The notes: generated by a model not told the origin, from the sequence alone. Counted from the first letter of the stretch, positions 49,133 to 59,370 are shown. The stretch is DNA of 64,000 bases from Sinorhizobium garamanticum (GCF_029892065.1 NZ_CP120375.1:62001-126000); one strand, 5' to 3'. Translations and numbers: made by a program.

Positions 49133-49741
49133 GATGTGGTGTCCAGCGCCAGTTGACGTCGAGCTTACGACACATCGAAACGCTCAAGCATCTCTTTAGC
49201 TGCGCGTTTTGCAGATCAAGTTTTTGAGCCAGCCGTCGTCGCAGCTCTTTGATTTCCTCGTCGAGGATTGCCACTTCGTTGAAGAAAGGATCCCCGGAAG
49301 ACGAGGGTTGTACGCTTTGCGCTTCGTTTGTGGCGACAGCGCTTCGCGCAATACCCGGGTGCGGGCTCTCTTCGGACATTCTCGGGGCTTGATCCGCGGT
49401 GTTCCTTGGGGCTTTTTGCTTTTCTCGCTTTTCGGCCCCAACGCCTTCGCGTCGGCACGCGAGTGATTGGTTTCACTGGGCGCAGGGGTTCTAGCCTCTT
49501 GAATGTCAATCGGTTGGCTGATTGCCTGCGTGAGATTGGGATCGCGAGTCGGCTTACCCGCCAACCTCGACACTTGATCAACGGGGCCATCTGCATCGTG
49601 ATCAGGTGTGCTGGAAGCTTCTGTTGGATTGTCGGCCGGAAGTGCCGACTTGTTTTCCGCTTCGCTTTCGATAGCCTCGGGATCAGCGTCATGCGCAATC
49701 GAACTCTCTTGCACTTTCGTCGGTCGCCGCCGCGACGACAA
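49119..49741 (-). pseudogene. Rhizobial low-complexity protein with C-terminal coiled-coil, frameshifted
   Basis: The minus frame from 49741 (MSSRRRPTKVQESSIAHDAD) encodes a Pro/Ser/Lys-rich disordered region. Another frame from ~49379 continues with PFFNEVAILDEEIKELRRRL and AQKLDLQNAQLKRCL, a short coiled-coil of the type seen at the end of SyrB-like proteins. One frameshift between ~49400 and 49330 splits it. Convergent with the LuxR gene, overlapping its 3' end by 14 bases. Function unknown. Confidence 0.5.
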
Positions 49742-49905
49742 TCGAGCAAGAAATTTTCATGGTGATTTCATTGTGTTCCTACCTCGAAAAACGTGGACTG
49801 CGATCCCGCTGCAGCCCTGTACCTTCAAACGCCGTTCGGCCCGGCACCGTGACGTGCGGCCAGCGAATATCTCCCCTACTCAACATGAACTGAGGGTCAT
49901 TGTCT

Positions 49906-50095
49906 CTACAAGAGCCTTTTCGACCCGAAGGGTTTGGTGACATAATCGCGGGCGTCGGCTTTGACTCGGGGCACCTGGTCAGCCTCATCAAGGTCGTCAC
50001 CCCTGATGATGATCGGAAGATTTACATTGGCGGCAAAATCCCTAGCGAGTCGAAGACCATCTTCTCGGCCAAGGCTCAAATCATTGCTCGATCGA
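49906..50095 (-). pseudogene. Response-regulator receiver fragment
   Basis: Reads LSLGREDGLRLARDFAANVN, LPIIIRGDDLDEADQVPRVK and ADARDYVTKPFG, the second half of an OmpR-type receiver domain with the conserved Lys-Pro. No DNA-binding domain follows. Upstream, another frame (QFAKLAGLLDRIQDAGEGFQ) may be part of a different broken gene. Confidence 0.5.
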
Positions 50096-50296
50096 TCCGG
50101 AAGCCTTTTGTTCCGACAGCCTGCTCGTCGTTTTCCACCGCTGGAAGCCCTCGCCCGCGTCCTGGATGCGGTCGAGCAGTCCGGCAAGCTTTTGCGAACT
50201 GCCGTTGCTCATCCTTCAGCACACGGTTTGGCGCATGTTGAATGGCAGTCCACTGGCAACCGGAAAGGAAGCCCGGTTCCCTTGACGTCCCGATCT

Positions 50297-50870
50297 TCAT
50301 TTGCTGCCTTCTTCCTCGCTCAATCGCGCTTCAAGCTCTCTCAAAATCGAGTGCTGAATCTTGCCCAACGCTGTTCGCGGCAATTCGCTCTTGAAAATGA
50401 ACTCTCGCGGGACCTTGAAGCGCGCGACCTGCGACTGCACATGCGCTGCCAGTGCTTCCGCTTCGATCCGTGCCCCTGCCCGCCTGGCCACATAGGCGAC
50501 CGGCACTTCGCCCCAGTGCGGGTCTGCCCGACCGACAACGGCGCATTCCTCGACATCGGGGTGCTCCCCGAGCACACGCTCGACTTCGGCTGGATAGATG
50601 TTTTCGCCGCCGGAAATAATGAGGTTCTTTTTGCGATCGCGGACCCAATAGTGGCCGTCGGCATCGCGTTGCCCGATGTCGCCAGTGCGATACCAGCCGT
50701 CGCGCAGTGCTTCGCGGTTCGCTTGTTGATCGCCCCAATATTCACAGAACACATTCGGGCCGCGCACTGCGATCTCGCCTAGGGTTCCCGCAGGCAACTC
50801 CTTGCCGGCGTCATCGACGATCATCGCCTCGCAGCATAGGCCCGGCAGGCCGGTGGAGGAACTGACATTC
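50297..50870 (-). pseudogene. Acyl-CoA synthetase (AMP-forming), C-terminal third
   Basis: Reads STGLPGL, DDAGKELPAGTLGEIAVRGP, GWYRTGDIGQRDADGHYWV, RDRKKNLIISGGENIYPAEV and, near the end, LPRTALGKIQHSIL with the catalytic Lys. The N-terminal two thirds with the AMP-binding P-loop are missing beyond ~50870. Ends naturally at 50297. Confidence 0.72.
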
Positions 50871-51292
50871 GACTCGCTTTCGATGCCTCGTGTGTCACAC
50901 CGATCGAGAGAACGTCACGCAGACAGGCTCAAGTGAAAAGGGCATGCGAGATGCCATCCATGAAACAGGCACGCTCCGTCTCTGCCGTCCACCTGCCCAT
51001 CATTGAGGCATTCAGCCAAGCGCAATATGGCGCCTCCAAGTGGGTTTCGTTGCGAACGCTAACGAGGCACTGCAGGTCCTCAACCGTCACCGGCCGGCTC
51101 CGGTTTGCTGGGGATCCCGCTATTTCGGCCATAAGAGCAACGACCACGAGGACGCTAGACAACGCAGGATCAATTTTGACTCCACTCATCCATGGGAGAT
51201 TTGCGGCCACTGATACGGGAGATTGAGCGCAGTACCAGGCGCCCGCGAAAAAAGGGAATGCTGATCCCTGCTCTAACGAGAAAAATAGGTGA
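50871..51292. other. About 420 bases, no recognised gene
   Basis: Frames on both strands are open but lack family features. The region separates two gene fragments and looks like recombined material. Confidence 0.4.
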
Positions 51293-52423
51293 ATGCGAAA
51301 ATTACCCTTCGATACAGTTCTGATCGCCAATAGAGGCGAGATTGCCGTGCGTGTCATCAAGACCCTGCGCGAGCTCAAACTGCGCTCCGCAATTGTCTAC
51401 CACGATCTCGATGCCGAAGCGCCGGCCGTCTCAATGGCCGACATTGCGATTGCCGTAAGCGGTCGCACGCCAGTCGCGACCTATCTTGATACCGCACAAA
51501 TCATCGCTGCCGCCCGCGAGGCGAGCGTCGGGGCGATACACCCAGGATATGGATTCCTTTCAGAAAATGCGCAGTTCGCGAGGACGGTCGTCGAGTCTGG
51601 GTTCGCCTTCGTCGGGCCCACTCCCGAGAGCACCCAATTGATGGGCGACAAGGCCCGCAACTTTGTTCAGCGGAACGGATTTCCGGTCGTGCCTTCGGCG
51701 ATCGAAGAAGATGACCCGGGATCGTTCATCCAGAGGGCGCGATCCATTGGAGCGCCCCTGCTGGTAAAAGCATCGGCTGGCGGCGGCGGCAAGGGCATGC
51801 GGATCGTCCGCGACCTCGATACCTTGGAACCCACCATTGCGCAGGCACGCAGTGAGGCGCAGCGCTACTTCGGGGATGGTCGGCTCTACATCGAACGATA
51901 TATCGAAAAGCCGCGGCATATCGAAGTGCAGGTGCTTGGCGATTCCTTCAGGAACATCATTCATTTGTTCGAGCGGGAATGCTCGATCCAGCGCAGATTT
52001 CAGAAGGTCATTGAGGAGGCGCCCGCGTCAACGCTTCCCCTGGGGTTGCGCGAGAGAATCTGTGAAACTGCCGTGGGTATCGCTCGAGCCGCTAACTATC
52101 GAAACGCAGGCACTGTGGAATTCATCGTTGATGAAGGAGAGTTCTATGTTCTCGAGATGAACGCGCGCCTGCAGGTGGAGCATCCCGTCACCGAAATGAT
52201 CACTGGCATCGATATTGTTGCCGAACAGCTCTATGTCTCGGGAGGCCACGAGCTTAGATTTTCGCAGCCGGATATCGTGTCGACAGGACACGCGATCGAA
52301 GCGAGGGTGTGTGCTGAAGCTCCTGAACGCGGCTTTGCTCCCACGACCGGGAAGATACTGGTGCTCGACTATCCCCGCGGTCGAGACCTACGGATCGACA
52401 GTGGCATCTTGCAAGGGCAGTAG
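51293..52423 (+). pseudogene. Biotin carboxylase (AccC type), C-terminally truncated
   Basis: 376 residues against ~445. The N-terminal BC domain is intact (FDTVLIANRGEIAVRVIKTL, HPGYGFLSENAQFA). The ATP-grasp core follows (ASAGGGGKGMRIV, ECSIQRRFQKVIEEAP, EMNARLQVEHPVTEMI, GHAIEARVCAEAP). It ends abruptly at RIDSGILQGQ, before the last ~70 residues and any biotin-carrier domain. The loss includes part of the C-terminal subdomain, so it is probably inactive. Confidence 0.78.
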
Positions 52424-52560
52424 ATAACGACAGCCCTACGAGCGCAAGCGGATCATGTTCGAGGAGGACGCTTTCTCCGACCGCAGGCTGGATATGCGCT
52501 GGAAGGGGCATTCCCCTGCCCTACCGGGTGTTCTAGGCCGCAAACTCATAAACTGGGTTT
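52424..52560 (+). other. Short IS-like scar between accC and the IS5 element
   Basis: One frame reads YERKRIMFEEDAFSDRRLDM and RWKGH, resembling the tail of a rhizobial transposase, in only ~35 codons. Too short to name a family. Confidence 0.25.
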
Positions 52561-52608
52561 CTTGATCGCTAAGATGATGATTCAATGAGGCTTTGATTTG
52601 GAGGCCTC

Positions 52609-53366
52609 ATTGACTCGCCATCGTTTCGACCTGACCGATTTCGAGTGGGCGATTATTCAGCCCCTACGCCGAACAAGAGTCGCGGCGTGCCGCGGGTCGA
52701 TGACCGGCGGGTGATCAACGGCATTTTGTGGCGGTTCCGCACAGGCTCGCCTTGGGCGGACGTACCGGAGCGATATGGGCCTTACACCACCTGCTACAAC
52801 CGCTTCGTGCGATGGAGGAAAGCGGATGTTTGGGATCATGTCTTGCGTGAGATCGCAAAGGCCTTCGACGGCAACATCGTCATGATCGACAGTTCCTGTG
52901 TCCGCGTTCATCAGCATGCGGCCACGGGAAAAAGGGGGATCGAGACGATGGCTGCATGGGACGTTCCCGCGGCGGTCTGACGACCAAAATCCACGCGGTC
53001 GTCGACGCCGACGGCAGACCGATCAGCCTTGATCTGACAGCAGGGCAAGCCCACGACAATCGGATGGCAGAGCCGATGCTGCAGGACGTGCGCGAAGGCG
53101 CGATCCTCCTTGCTGACCGCGCCTACGACACCAATGCCTTGCGAGACTTGGGCAAAGATAAACGGGCCTGGGCCAATGTTCCGGCAAAACGCAAGGAAAG
53201 CTTCCCTTTCAGCGCATGGGTCTACCGCCAACGCAATCTGATCGAGCGCTTCTTCAACAAACTCAAACAGTTCCGGGGCATCGCAACCAGATATGATAAA
53301 GACCCGCGCAACTTCCTGGCAGCCATAAAGCTGGTCGCAAGACGCATCTGGATCAGGTCGTTATGA
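52609..53366 (+). mobile_element. IS5-family (IS427 group) element, transposase in shifted frames
   Basis: TTG 52609 opens TRHRFDLTDFEWAIIQPL. A one-base loss at ~52667 moves to the frame of PNKSRGVPRVDDRRVINGIL, WADVPERYGPYTTCYNRFVR and NIVMIDSSCVRVHQHA (first DDE Asp). At GGGAAAAAGGGGG (~52923) a second change leads to CMGRSRGGLTTKIHAVVDAD, LADRAYDTNALR (Asp) and LIERFFNKLKQFRGIATRYD (Glu). The second site is a run of A and G as used for programmed -1 frameshifting in IS427-type elements. The first looks like a real mutation. Confidence 0.75.
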
Positions 53367-53709
53367 GTCTATGCCCTAAATCAGCCAATGCGTTCGATGT
53401 GGACACAAAGAGTGCCCGCACCTGCGCGTCATTTATTGCAGCGCATATTGCGGGGTCATATCCGATCGACAATTGGGACAGCTTCGACGAGCTGGAGTAG
53501 AACTTGTAGTCAGATACATTTTCCGATGAGGTCGTTACATCATCTGAAGCGAACCCGGCAATTGCTGCAGCCAGAAGAGCTGTATCTTCGGCGGAACGCG
53601 AGATCGGGCCGATCACGTCTCGCGTTTTGGCGCAACGGCGCAGTTGCTGCGCATCAATTGAGCTGGTCGCACAGCGGTCGATGACACCGGAAATGCCGCA
53701 CACATTCAT
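53353..53709 (-). pseudogene. Amidase-signature enzyme, internal fragment
   Basis: Reads KTRDVIGPISRSAEDTALLA, AAIAGFASDD, LSIGYDPAICAAINDAQVRA and ALADLGHRL, the region after the Ser-Ser-Lys triad of amidases (D-x-V-G-P-x-x-R). The catalytic triad and both termini are missing. It overlaps the end of the IS5 transposase. Confidence 0.6.
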
Positions 53710-53737
53710 ACTCCTGCGCCTCTATATGACGTGCTGT

Positions 53738-54655
53738 TCAGGGTGTTTTCGGCCCTTGTTCGCGAGGTTCTGGAGCAAGGCGCGCGCATATATCACCCTC
53801 GATCGCACCGAGGCTTTGTTGCGAATGGATTGCTGATCTTGGGGAGAGGATGAGATTGTGCATCGAGAATATCGGATGGTCGAGGAACAAGTTCGACCGT
53901 TCTACGCAAAGTGCGGCGCCCGCTATAGAGCCGTCTTCCAACATTTCCTGAACTACTTCGACATCCCGTTGCGTGGTGCCCGAAAGCAAAATGAGCGCTC
54001 CGTCGCGTCCAAGGTGCTGAACCAGGTGCCTTGAGAGAAGTATTGCCGGGCCGCCACGGAATTTACTAGCGATCACGAGAAGATCCGCCCACATCGCTAG
54101 TTCTTCGAGGGAACTAAAAACCGGAAGTTTGTGCGACCTGTGGTCAGCTGCAAAAACGGCGACTTCCATTCCAAATGCCGTGCATCGGGTCGAGACCGTT
54201 TCGGAGACCTCTGGCGCGCCAGCGATTCCTATGCGAACAAACGGGAGCCCTCGCCTTAAGGGTGGTGAAAAGTCGTTGATAGCCCACATGCCGGACCGAA
54301 CGTATGGATCTTCTTGAACCACCTTCGAAAGAAGGCTGACGGCGAGGGAGGCAATGTAGTCCGCGATACTCGCGCGATGTTTAACATATGGATCCAAGAT
54401 GCGCTCAGAAACAGCAGCGACCGATCGAAGGAGGTCGCCGCCATACTGAGTTCCATAGAGGCACAGCTGGCTGAAACGATAGCGATCGCTCCCTAAGATT
54501 GCGCCCTCATCGCAATCCCCGAGGATCAATGCGTCATAATAGCCATTGTCCGAACGGGCTGCCAATGAACTCAGGTCCACCAACTCGCCAAATGTAGACA
54601 GTGTTCTGCGGAACCGCGCGGGTACATGCCCATATGTCGCGAGTTTCAAGGCCAT
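53738..54655 (-). CDS. D-isomer-specific 2-hydroxyacid dehydrogenase-like protein, catalytic His missing
   Basis: 305 residues. DALILGDCDEGAILG, ASIADYIASLAVSLLSKVVQ, the Rossmann segment VRIGIAGAPEVSETVSTRCT, and ADLLVIASKFRGGPAILLSR resemble the D-2-hydroxyacid dehydrogenase fold. However, the dinucleotide loop lacks the full GxGxxG, and where the family has TPH the sequence reads LILSPRSAIHSQ, so the catalytic His is absent. It overlaps the formyltransferase gene by 10 bases and so belongs to the same transcript. It may be a binding or regulatory paralogue. Confidence 0.65.
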   Translation of the reverse strand: MALKLATYGHVPARFRRTLSTFGELVDLSSLAARSDNGYYDALILGDCDEGAILGSDRYRFSQLCLYGTQYGGDLLRSVAAVSERILDPYVKHRASIADYIASLAVSLLSKVVQEDPYVRSGMWAINDFSPPLRRGLPFVRIGIAGAPEVSETVSTRCTAFGMEVAVFAADHRSHKLPVFSSLEELAMWADLLVIASKFRGGPAILLSRHLVQHLGRDGALILLSGTTQRDVEVVQEMLEDGSIAGAALCVERSNLFLDHPIFSMHNLILSPRSAIHSQQSLGAIEGDICARLAPEPREQGPKTP

Positions 54656-55446
54656 TGTTGCGCTACTTCCGAGAGGACCTCGCTTCTCGACTCCTCTAAT
54701 CGGTCAACCAACCAGTCAGGAGGCTTCAGGCGCGGGGGCAGGTATAGGGCACGATATAGACGAGCCAAATCAGCCAGAGCCAGTCCATTGCGCGGCTCGG
54801 CCATGAGGCTTTGAACTGCATTAAGCGGATAGAACCTTGAGACACGGCCTTCACGCTCGATGGGCGACGACTGGCTCCGTACGACGACTGACCCATCGAG
54901 AAGTCTCAGAATGGTTTCGCAGAAAAGAGCATACCCGTAAGACTGGGCGCGCATGTCTAGCGAAAGCGCGCCCTCTCCCGGCAAAATCGGGAACGTCAGC
55001 TCACCTATGATGTCTCCTGCATCGACACGCTCAACAATGTAATGCATCGTTACGGAGAAGGATCGGTCTTCATTGAGAATCGCATGCGTTCTTGCGAAGC
55101 TGCCACGGTAATCAGGAAGTCTCGCGGGATGGAAATTTATTCCGCCAAAGGTTGCGGCCGACAGCACGCCCGGCGAAAATACCTTATTCCACATCACGCT
55201 GACGATCGAATCGTAATCAACGGTCTCGACTTCATCTTCCGACACGTATCTGATGCCACGCAGATCGGCCAAGTCCCACAACTCGATCCAGCTCTCGCCC
55301 TTCCACCAAGGATCATCATCTCGCGGGGCACCTAAAACCGCTGCTATGCGGCTCGATCCGAGGACGTCAGCAAGAAACGCCAAGCACCGCACGCTCAAAC
55401 CGCGAGTCCCGGCAAAGAGGATTTTTTTTCCAAGACCTATAATCAT
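54646..55446 (-). CDS. Formyltransferase-fold enzyme
   Basis: 266 residues, Formyl_trans_N fold. The conserved Asn, His and Asp of 10-formyltetrahydrofolate-dependent enzymes are present in GGINFHPARLPDYRG and TMHYIVERVDAGDIIGE. There is no C-terminal tRNA-binding domain, so it is not Met-tRNA formyltransferase; sugar- or amine-formylating enzymes share this layout. Start ATG 55446 gives MIIGLGKKILFAG. Acts with the 2-hydroxyacid-dehydrogenase-like gene it overlaps; substrate unknown. Confidence 0.78.
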   Translation of the reverse strand: MIIGLGKKILFAGTRGLSVRCLAFLADVLGSSRIAAVLGAPRDDDPWWKGESWIELWDLADLRGIRYVSEDEVETVDYDSIVSVMWNKVFSPGVLSAATFGGINFHPARLPDYRGSFARTHAILNEDRSFSVTMHYIVERVDAGDIIGELTFPILPGEGALSLDMRAQSYGYALFCETILRLLDGSVVVRSQSSPIEREGRVSRFYPLNAVQSLMAEPRNGLALADLARLYRALYLPPRLKPPDWLVDRLEESRSEVLSEVAQQWP

Positions 55447-55562
55447 TTCGCCCCTCGTGCAACGAGCGCAGTGCGATTGTCACATGAGCGCAACAAACCT
55501 CGCCTACCAGCTTTAGAACATTAAACTTTCTGAATCTGATGCTTCCGCTAGGCTTGCTCCTG
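55447..55562. promoter_or_regulatory. Divergent intergenic region
   Basis: About 115 bases between the formyltransferase (minus) and phosphodiesterase (plus) genes, AT-rich around 55513-55540. It likely carries both promoters. Confidence 0.4.
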
Positions 55563-56804
55563 ATGAAAAAGAAACTGATTGCAATTTTAGTCGATGGCCT
55601 GAGTGCCAACTACGTCCGTGAACACCGTCATCTCCTCCCGAATATTTATGGTTTGGGAGAGTCGGGCACGATGGTTGACAGACTCGGTGCAGCGGTGCCG
55701 GGAACGTCGATGCCTGGCCGCTCTTGTATGTTGACCGGCGCCACGGCCGCCTCGCACGGGGTCTACGGGAACCACATTTTGTACAATGGCGCGTTCAAGC
55801 CCGCTTATCCCGAAGACGTTCGATTGCCCACCATCGCGACGCTTGCGAAAAATGCGGGCCTTGATGTTGCGTGTGTCGGCGCTGGTATGATTCGACCAGA
55901 AGATACTAACGTCTTTATCCCGCCGGCCTGGCTCCGTGGCTTCTTGCGGGGAAGCAGGTTCCACAAACACATCCCCGCCGACAGATTGGGTCGCACCCGT
56001 ATCATCAGTGATATCCAGGGCCGATTGGAACCACTTGGCATCAGTTCGCCCTATGGCCATGAACCTGAAACTCTTACCGTCCGCGATACTCCCCCGGTCG
56101 TTTCGGGATTCATTGCAGATCAACTCATGATTCGGACCGCCGCGGCGCTCGCCAATTCGGATGCGCCGCCGGACCTTATTCTCACGGAAATCAGCATGAC
56201 CGACTCGACCCAGCACAATTTTGGCTACGGAAGCGAAGTTGCCCATTGGGCTATCTGTGTCGCCGATACCCTGATCGGTTCGCTCATCAATCAACTCCGG
56301 CAGTCCGGTCGCATTGACGACTATGCTATTGCAATTGCAAGCGATCACGGCCACGCGGAAATCAGGACGGCGATTTTCCCGGAAGCCATCGTACCAGGAA
56401 TAAATTGCGAGTGCGAAGGCGCGACCTTGCACGTCGCCGTGAAAAACGGGCAGGAGCGGGCGAACGTTACTGCAGCACTCCGAGAGTTCGGTGTCGAGGA
56501 ATGGACCAGCGAGCATATTCCTGAAGAAGAACGTGAAGCGATCGCGACCTACGTCGCTCCGACGTTTCATTCCTTTGAGGAACTGCCGGACCACAATATC
56601 CGCGAGAAAACAGGCAGACCACAGTACATTTCGACTCATGGTGTGCGTCCCGGTGACCCTGAGGATGATCGTTTCTGCGTTTTTGCCGGAGCAGGGGTTT
56701 CCAAATTGAAGATCGATAATGCTAAGCCAGAACAGTACGCGGCATCACTTGCGCGACTGTTGGGCCTGCGCAACGAAACGAACCCCGCTGAAGCCCTGGT
56801 CTGA
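55563..56804 (+). CDS. Alkaline-phosphatase-superfamily type I phosphodiesterase
   Basis: 413 residues from ATG 55563 (MKKKLIAILVDGL); ATG 55539 is an alternative. Metal-binding and catalytic positions: Asp in ILVDGLS, nucleophile region GAAVPGTSMPGRSCMLTG, TDSTQHNFGYGS (Asp, His), IASDHGHAE (Asp-His), and STHGVRPGDPEDD (His). Similar to nucleotide pyrophosphatase/phosphodiesterases. No signal peptide, so cytoplasmic. It is divergent from the formyltransferase pair and may hydrolyse a phospho- or sulfo-ester made or used by it (inference). Confidence 0.82.
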   Translation: MKKKLIAILVDGLSANYVREHRHLLPNIYGLGESGTMVDRLGAAVPGTSMPGRSCMLTGATAASHGVYGNHILYNGAFKPAYPEDVRLPTIATLAKNAGLDVACVGAGMIRPEDTNVFIPPAWLRGFLRGSRFHKHIPADRLGRTRIISDIQGRLEPLGISSPYGHEPETLTVRDTPPVVSGFIADQLMIRTAAALANSDAPPDLILTEISMTDSTQHNFGYGSEVAHWAICVADTLIGSLINQLRQSGRIDDYAIAIASDHGHAEIRTAIFPEAIVPGINCECEGATLHVAVKNGQERANVTAALREFGVEEWTSEHIPEEEREAIATYVAPTFHSFEELPDHNIREKTGRPQYISTHGVRPGDPEDDRFCVFAGAGVSKLKIDNAKPEQYAASLARLLGLRNETNPAEALV

Positions 56805-57368
56805 ATTCGGCACACGATTTGCATTTGGATTAAACCGAAGATAGCGACGGCCTGTGCGCAATCATCTGGGTGCAGCCGTCGCCAGAACCGCGCGAGCGGC
56901 TGATCGTAGTGCAGATACATTGGGGGCGTGGAATCGCCGAAGGCTTTTGAAGCTTTCGTATATCTCGCCGGCAAGACCTCGGCTTCCATTGGGAAAGACA
57001 TCGCCATGTTCATTGTCATGCCTCCTTCGTACGTGGAGGAACTCCTGCTCGTTCGTACGGTAGGGTTGTTGCCTTTGGCCAAGCAACTGCCGCGCCAAAC
57101 CGGAAAACCCTTTCCAAACAGGTGGGTAGGCTAACAGCGCAGTGTCTGATGTCGGACCTATTGTCAAAAAGCGACAACGCCTGCAATTGCTGTCATGTCC
57201 TTTGGCATTTGCGCTAATTTCCCTGCATGTTGACGCCCGCCTTTCGGCGATCGATCGCCTTCGGATTGGGAAAGGCATCGAAGTTGAAAGGGAGCAGATC
57301 GTGGATACAGGGTATCCGTCCGAGCAGGGCCGCGGGATTTTGGGCGTCCCGCGTGATAATATCGGATC
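56805..57368. other. About 560 bases, no recognised gene
   Basis: Several short frames on both strands; none shows family features. The region begins the next IS graveyard. Confidence 0.4.
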
Positions 57369-57425
57369 ATGGAGATCGATGAGGACAAGATCGATGATGC
57401 AGTATTGGCACTGTTATGGCACCAT
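57369..57425 (+). pseudogene. Start of a DUF6429-type ORF
   Basis: ATG 57369 reads MEIDEDKIDDAVLALL, the start of small DUF6429 proteins that often accompany IS66 elements. It stops resembling the family after ~16 codons, where IS66 sequence begins. Confidence 0.45.
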
Positions 57426-57870
57426 GCCGCCATCCATCACGCGCACTGGCGCGGGCGCTTGCACAATGACACTTTCGCAGCCCCGGCATGCATAGCGCAG
57501 CCGGATCGTCCGTTTGACCCGGACAGCCCCCGGCAGGATTCGAGCGCCTCACTGACATCCGTGCCGATGCAATGCAGCTCGAATGAGCGGCAGGGGCAGA
57601 CCTTGCTCTCCGGTTCGATGACCTCTTCATAACAGGAAGGTGTCTAGGCAAACGACCAATATTGCGGGCTGGCGATCGCCGTGCCTGCGTTGTCCCCCGG
57701 CGACGCGCAACATCGTCTCATTGGCAGCAACGGGAGTGTCGCTGAGAACGCCAAGGTCGAGCGTCGCGTGCGTCGGGTCGAGCGTCGGTCATCTTCTCCG
57801 ATTTCGGCCCAAAGAACTGGCCCTCGAGGCTCGTTAGTCCGATTCCGCCGCTGCCGCCGACCGGTGATCA
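57405..57870 (-). pseudogene. IS66-family TnpC remnant
   Basis: In order on the minus strand: QFFGPKSEK (start region), EEVIEPESKVCPC and ELHCIGTDVSEAL (zinc-finger part), then in another frame VKRTIRLRYACRGCESVIVQ and APAPVRVMDGGMV. This is the N-terminal quarter of an IS66 transposase with at least one frameshift. The DDE domain is absent. Confidence 0.6.
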
Positions 57871-58009
57871 CCTCGATCCGACGATATTTTTCTCATGCCT
57901 GGCTTCATGCATGCCTTCATCCATGACTTCAAGCATGGCACCAGCGCTATCTCCAACCATCCCGTTCCGTTTCTATCGATGAAGGAGCTTATCTCGCTGC
58001 CTCGATGAC

Positions 58010-58185
58010 AAAAGGAAAAGGTGGAGCTTCGTTGCGCTCACTGTTGAACGCACTTTCGCCTGGCTTGGCAGATGCCGCAGCCTGGCAAAAGACTTCAAAA
58101 AGTCCATCGCCTCATCCGAGGTATGGATCATGATCGCGCATGTTCGCCTGATCATCCGTCGGCTCGCAACATATTGCTATGCTTG
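58010..58185 (+). pseudogene. IS5-family transposase, C-terminal remnant
   Basis: Reads RWSFVALTVERTFAWLGRCR, SLAKDFKKSIASSEVWIMIA and HVRLIIRRLA, ending at TGA ~58184. VERTFAWLGRCRxLAKD with the catalytic Glu is diagnostic. Only the last ~55 codons remain; different lineage from the element at 52609. Confidence 0.7.
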
Positions 58186-58498
58186 ACGTCTGTTCGAGTC
58201 CGACTCTGAGAGAAGAACGCACTCGATTACTGACACATCAGGTTGGAAACTTATTGCATCAAGGCTGGCAACCAGAGAAGAACGATACTTGAGGAGTCCC
58301 TGAAGTGGCCCAAGCAAAAATTCCCCAGTCTGATCAAATCAAAATCCCGCCTGAGGAAGCGCAGTTGCGCAGCACGCAAGGGAAAGCGATTACACGCTGG
58401 ATTCATGCAACAGGATGCCGTCGAGTACGACGCGGCACCCTACGACATGACATCGCCCCATCCATTTGGCTAGATTGGTAAAATTGCGAGAGGGAAAA
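58186..58498. other. Upstream region of the DeoR gene
   Basis: About 310 bases. A frame at 58304-58476 is open but has no relatives I recognise. GAGAGGG at 58489-58495 is the SD of the DeoR gene. Confidence 0.4.
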
Positions 58499-59272
58499 AT
58501 GTCGCTCAGCCATAATCGACAAAAGAAACTGATCGAGATCATTCAAGCTGACGGCGAGGTGCGCATCCGTGACGTGATGATGCACTTCAACGTCTCAGAG
58601 GAGACTGCGCGACGAGATATCAAGCAACTCGAGCAGGATGGACTGGTGGTGCGCGTTCACGGTGGAGCGGTCGCCACTCAGCAGCCGAAGCTATTAGATA
58701 TCTCGTCTCGTACAATCTCCGAGCCTGCCGGCAAGAGCGCCATCGCCGGGATCGCCGTAGACCTATTAAAGCCCGGCCAGAACGTGTTCATGGGCGGCGG
58801 CAGCACAGTGCTTTCATTAGCTCGTCGCATATCGCCTCTCCCCGAAATGCGTATAGTCACCAATATGGTCGACACCGCCATTGCCGCGGCCGAAGGGCAC
58901 CGACATCACGTCGTCGTGCTCGGTGGCGATTTCAATGGCGATTTTCGAACCGTGACCGGCTTTGCCGCATTGCGCACGCTGCGTGAGCAGCAGATCGACA
59001 TCGCATTCATCGGCGTCAATGCCGTGCATCCCACACAAGGTGTCTTCGACCACGAAGAAGCAGGCCAGGCTCTCGCTGCAACCTTATCTGAGCAGGCCCG
59101 AAAAATCATCGTCCTCGCCGATCACAACAAATTCGGCCTGTCGGCGCGCTACCGCGTACTCAAACATTCGGAAATCAGCACGATCATTACGGACCAGAAG
59201 CCGGCAAGCGACGTGATGGCGGCACTACAGTCGGCGGGAGCTGAAATTGTCTACCCGCAAAACCCGTCATAA
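58499..59272 (+). CDS. DeoR-family transcriptional regulator
   Basis: 257 residues from ATG 58499 (MSLSHNRQKKLIEII), with a good SD; the upstream ATG 58466 lacks one. HTH: GEVRIRDVMMHFNVSEETAR and RDIKQLEQDGLVVRVHGGAV. The DeoRC sensor domain follows (GMGGGSTVLSLA-like glycine loop at FMGGGSTVLSLA, HVVVLGGDFN, DIAFIGVNAVHPTQGV, ADHNKFG). DeoR proteins normally sense phosphorylated sugars. It precedes and is co-oriented with the dipeptide-type ABC operon and probably represses it through the 11-bp repeats. Confidence 0.9.
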   Translation: MSLSHNRQKKLIEIIQADGEVRIRDVMMHFNVSEETARRDIKQLEQDGLVVRVHGGAVATQQPKLLDISSRTISEPAGKSAIAGIAVDLLKPGQNVFMGGGSTVLSLARRISPLPEMRIVTNMVDTAIAAAEGHRHHVVVLGGDFNGDFRTVTGFAALRTLREQQIDIAFIGVNAVHPTQGVFDHEEAGQALAATLSEQARKIIVLADHNKFGLSARYRVLKHSEISTIITDQKPASDVMAALQSAGAEIVYPQNPS

Positions 59273-59370
59273 ACCCTCACAGCGACGAATTTTTCCGGGC
59301 AAGGGTGGAGGCAGGTTTCCGCGAATGCGCGGGTAAAGTTCGCTGCAGAGGCTGAGAAACCCAACACATA

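Noticed and set aside
55587-56639. 350-residue open frame on the minus strand
   Set aside because: Antisense of the phosphodiesterase gene, with no recognisable domain.
58304-58476. Small GTG-started ORF upstream of the DeoR gene
   Set aside because: Open and preceded by a GAGGAG-like sequence, but no relatives recognised and its end overlaps the DeoR leader; too weak to call.
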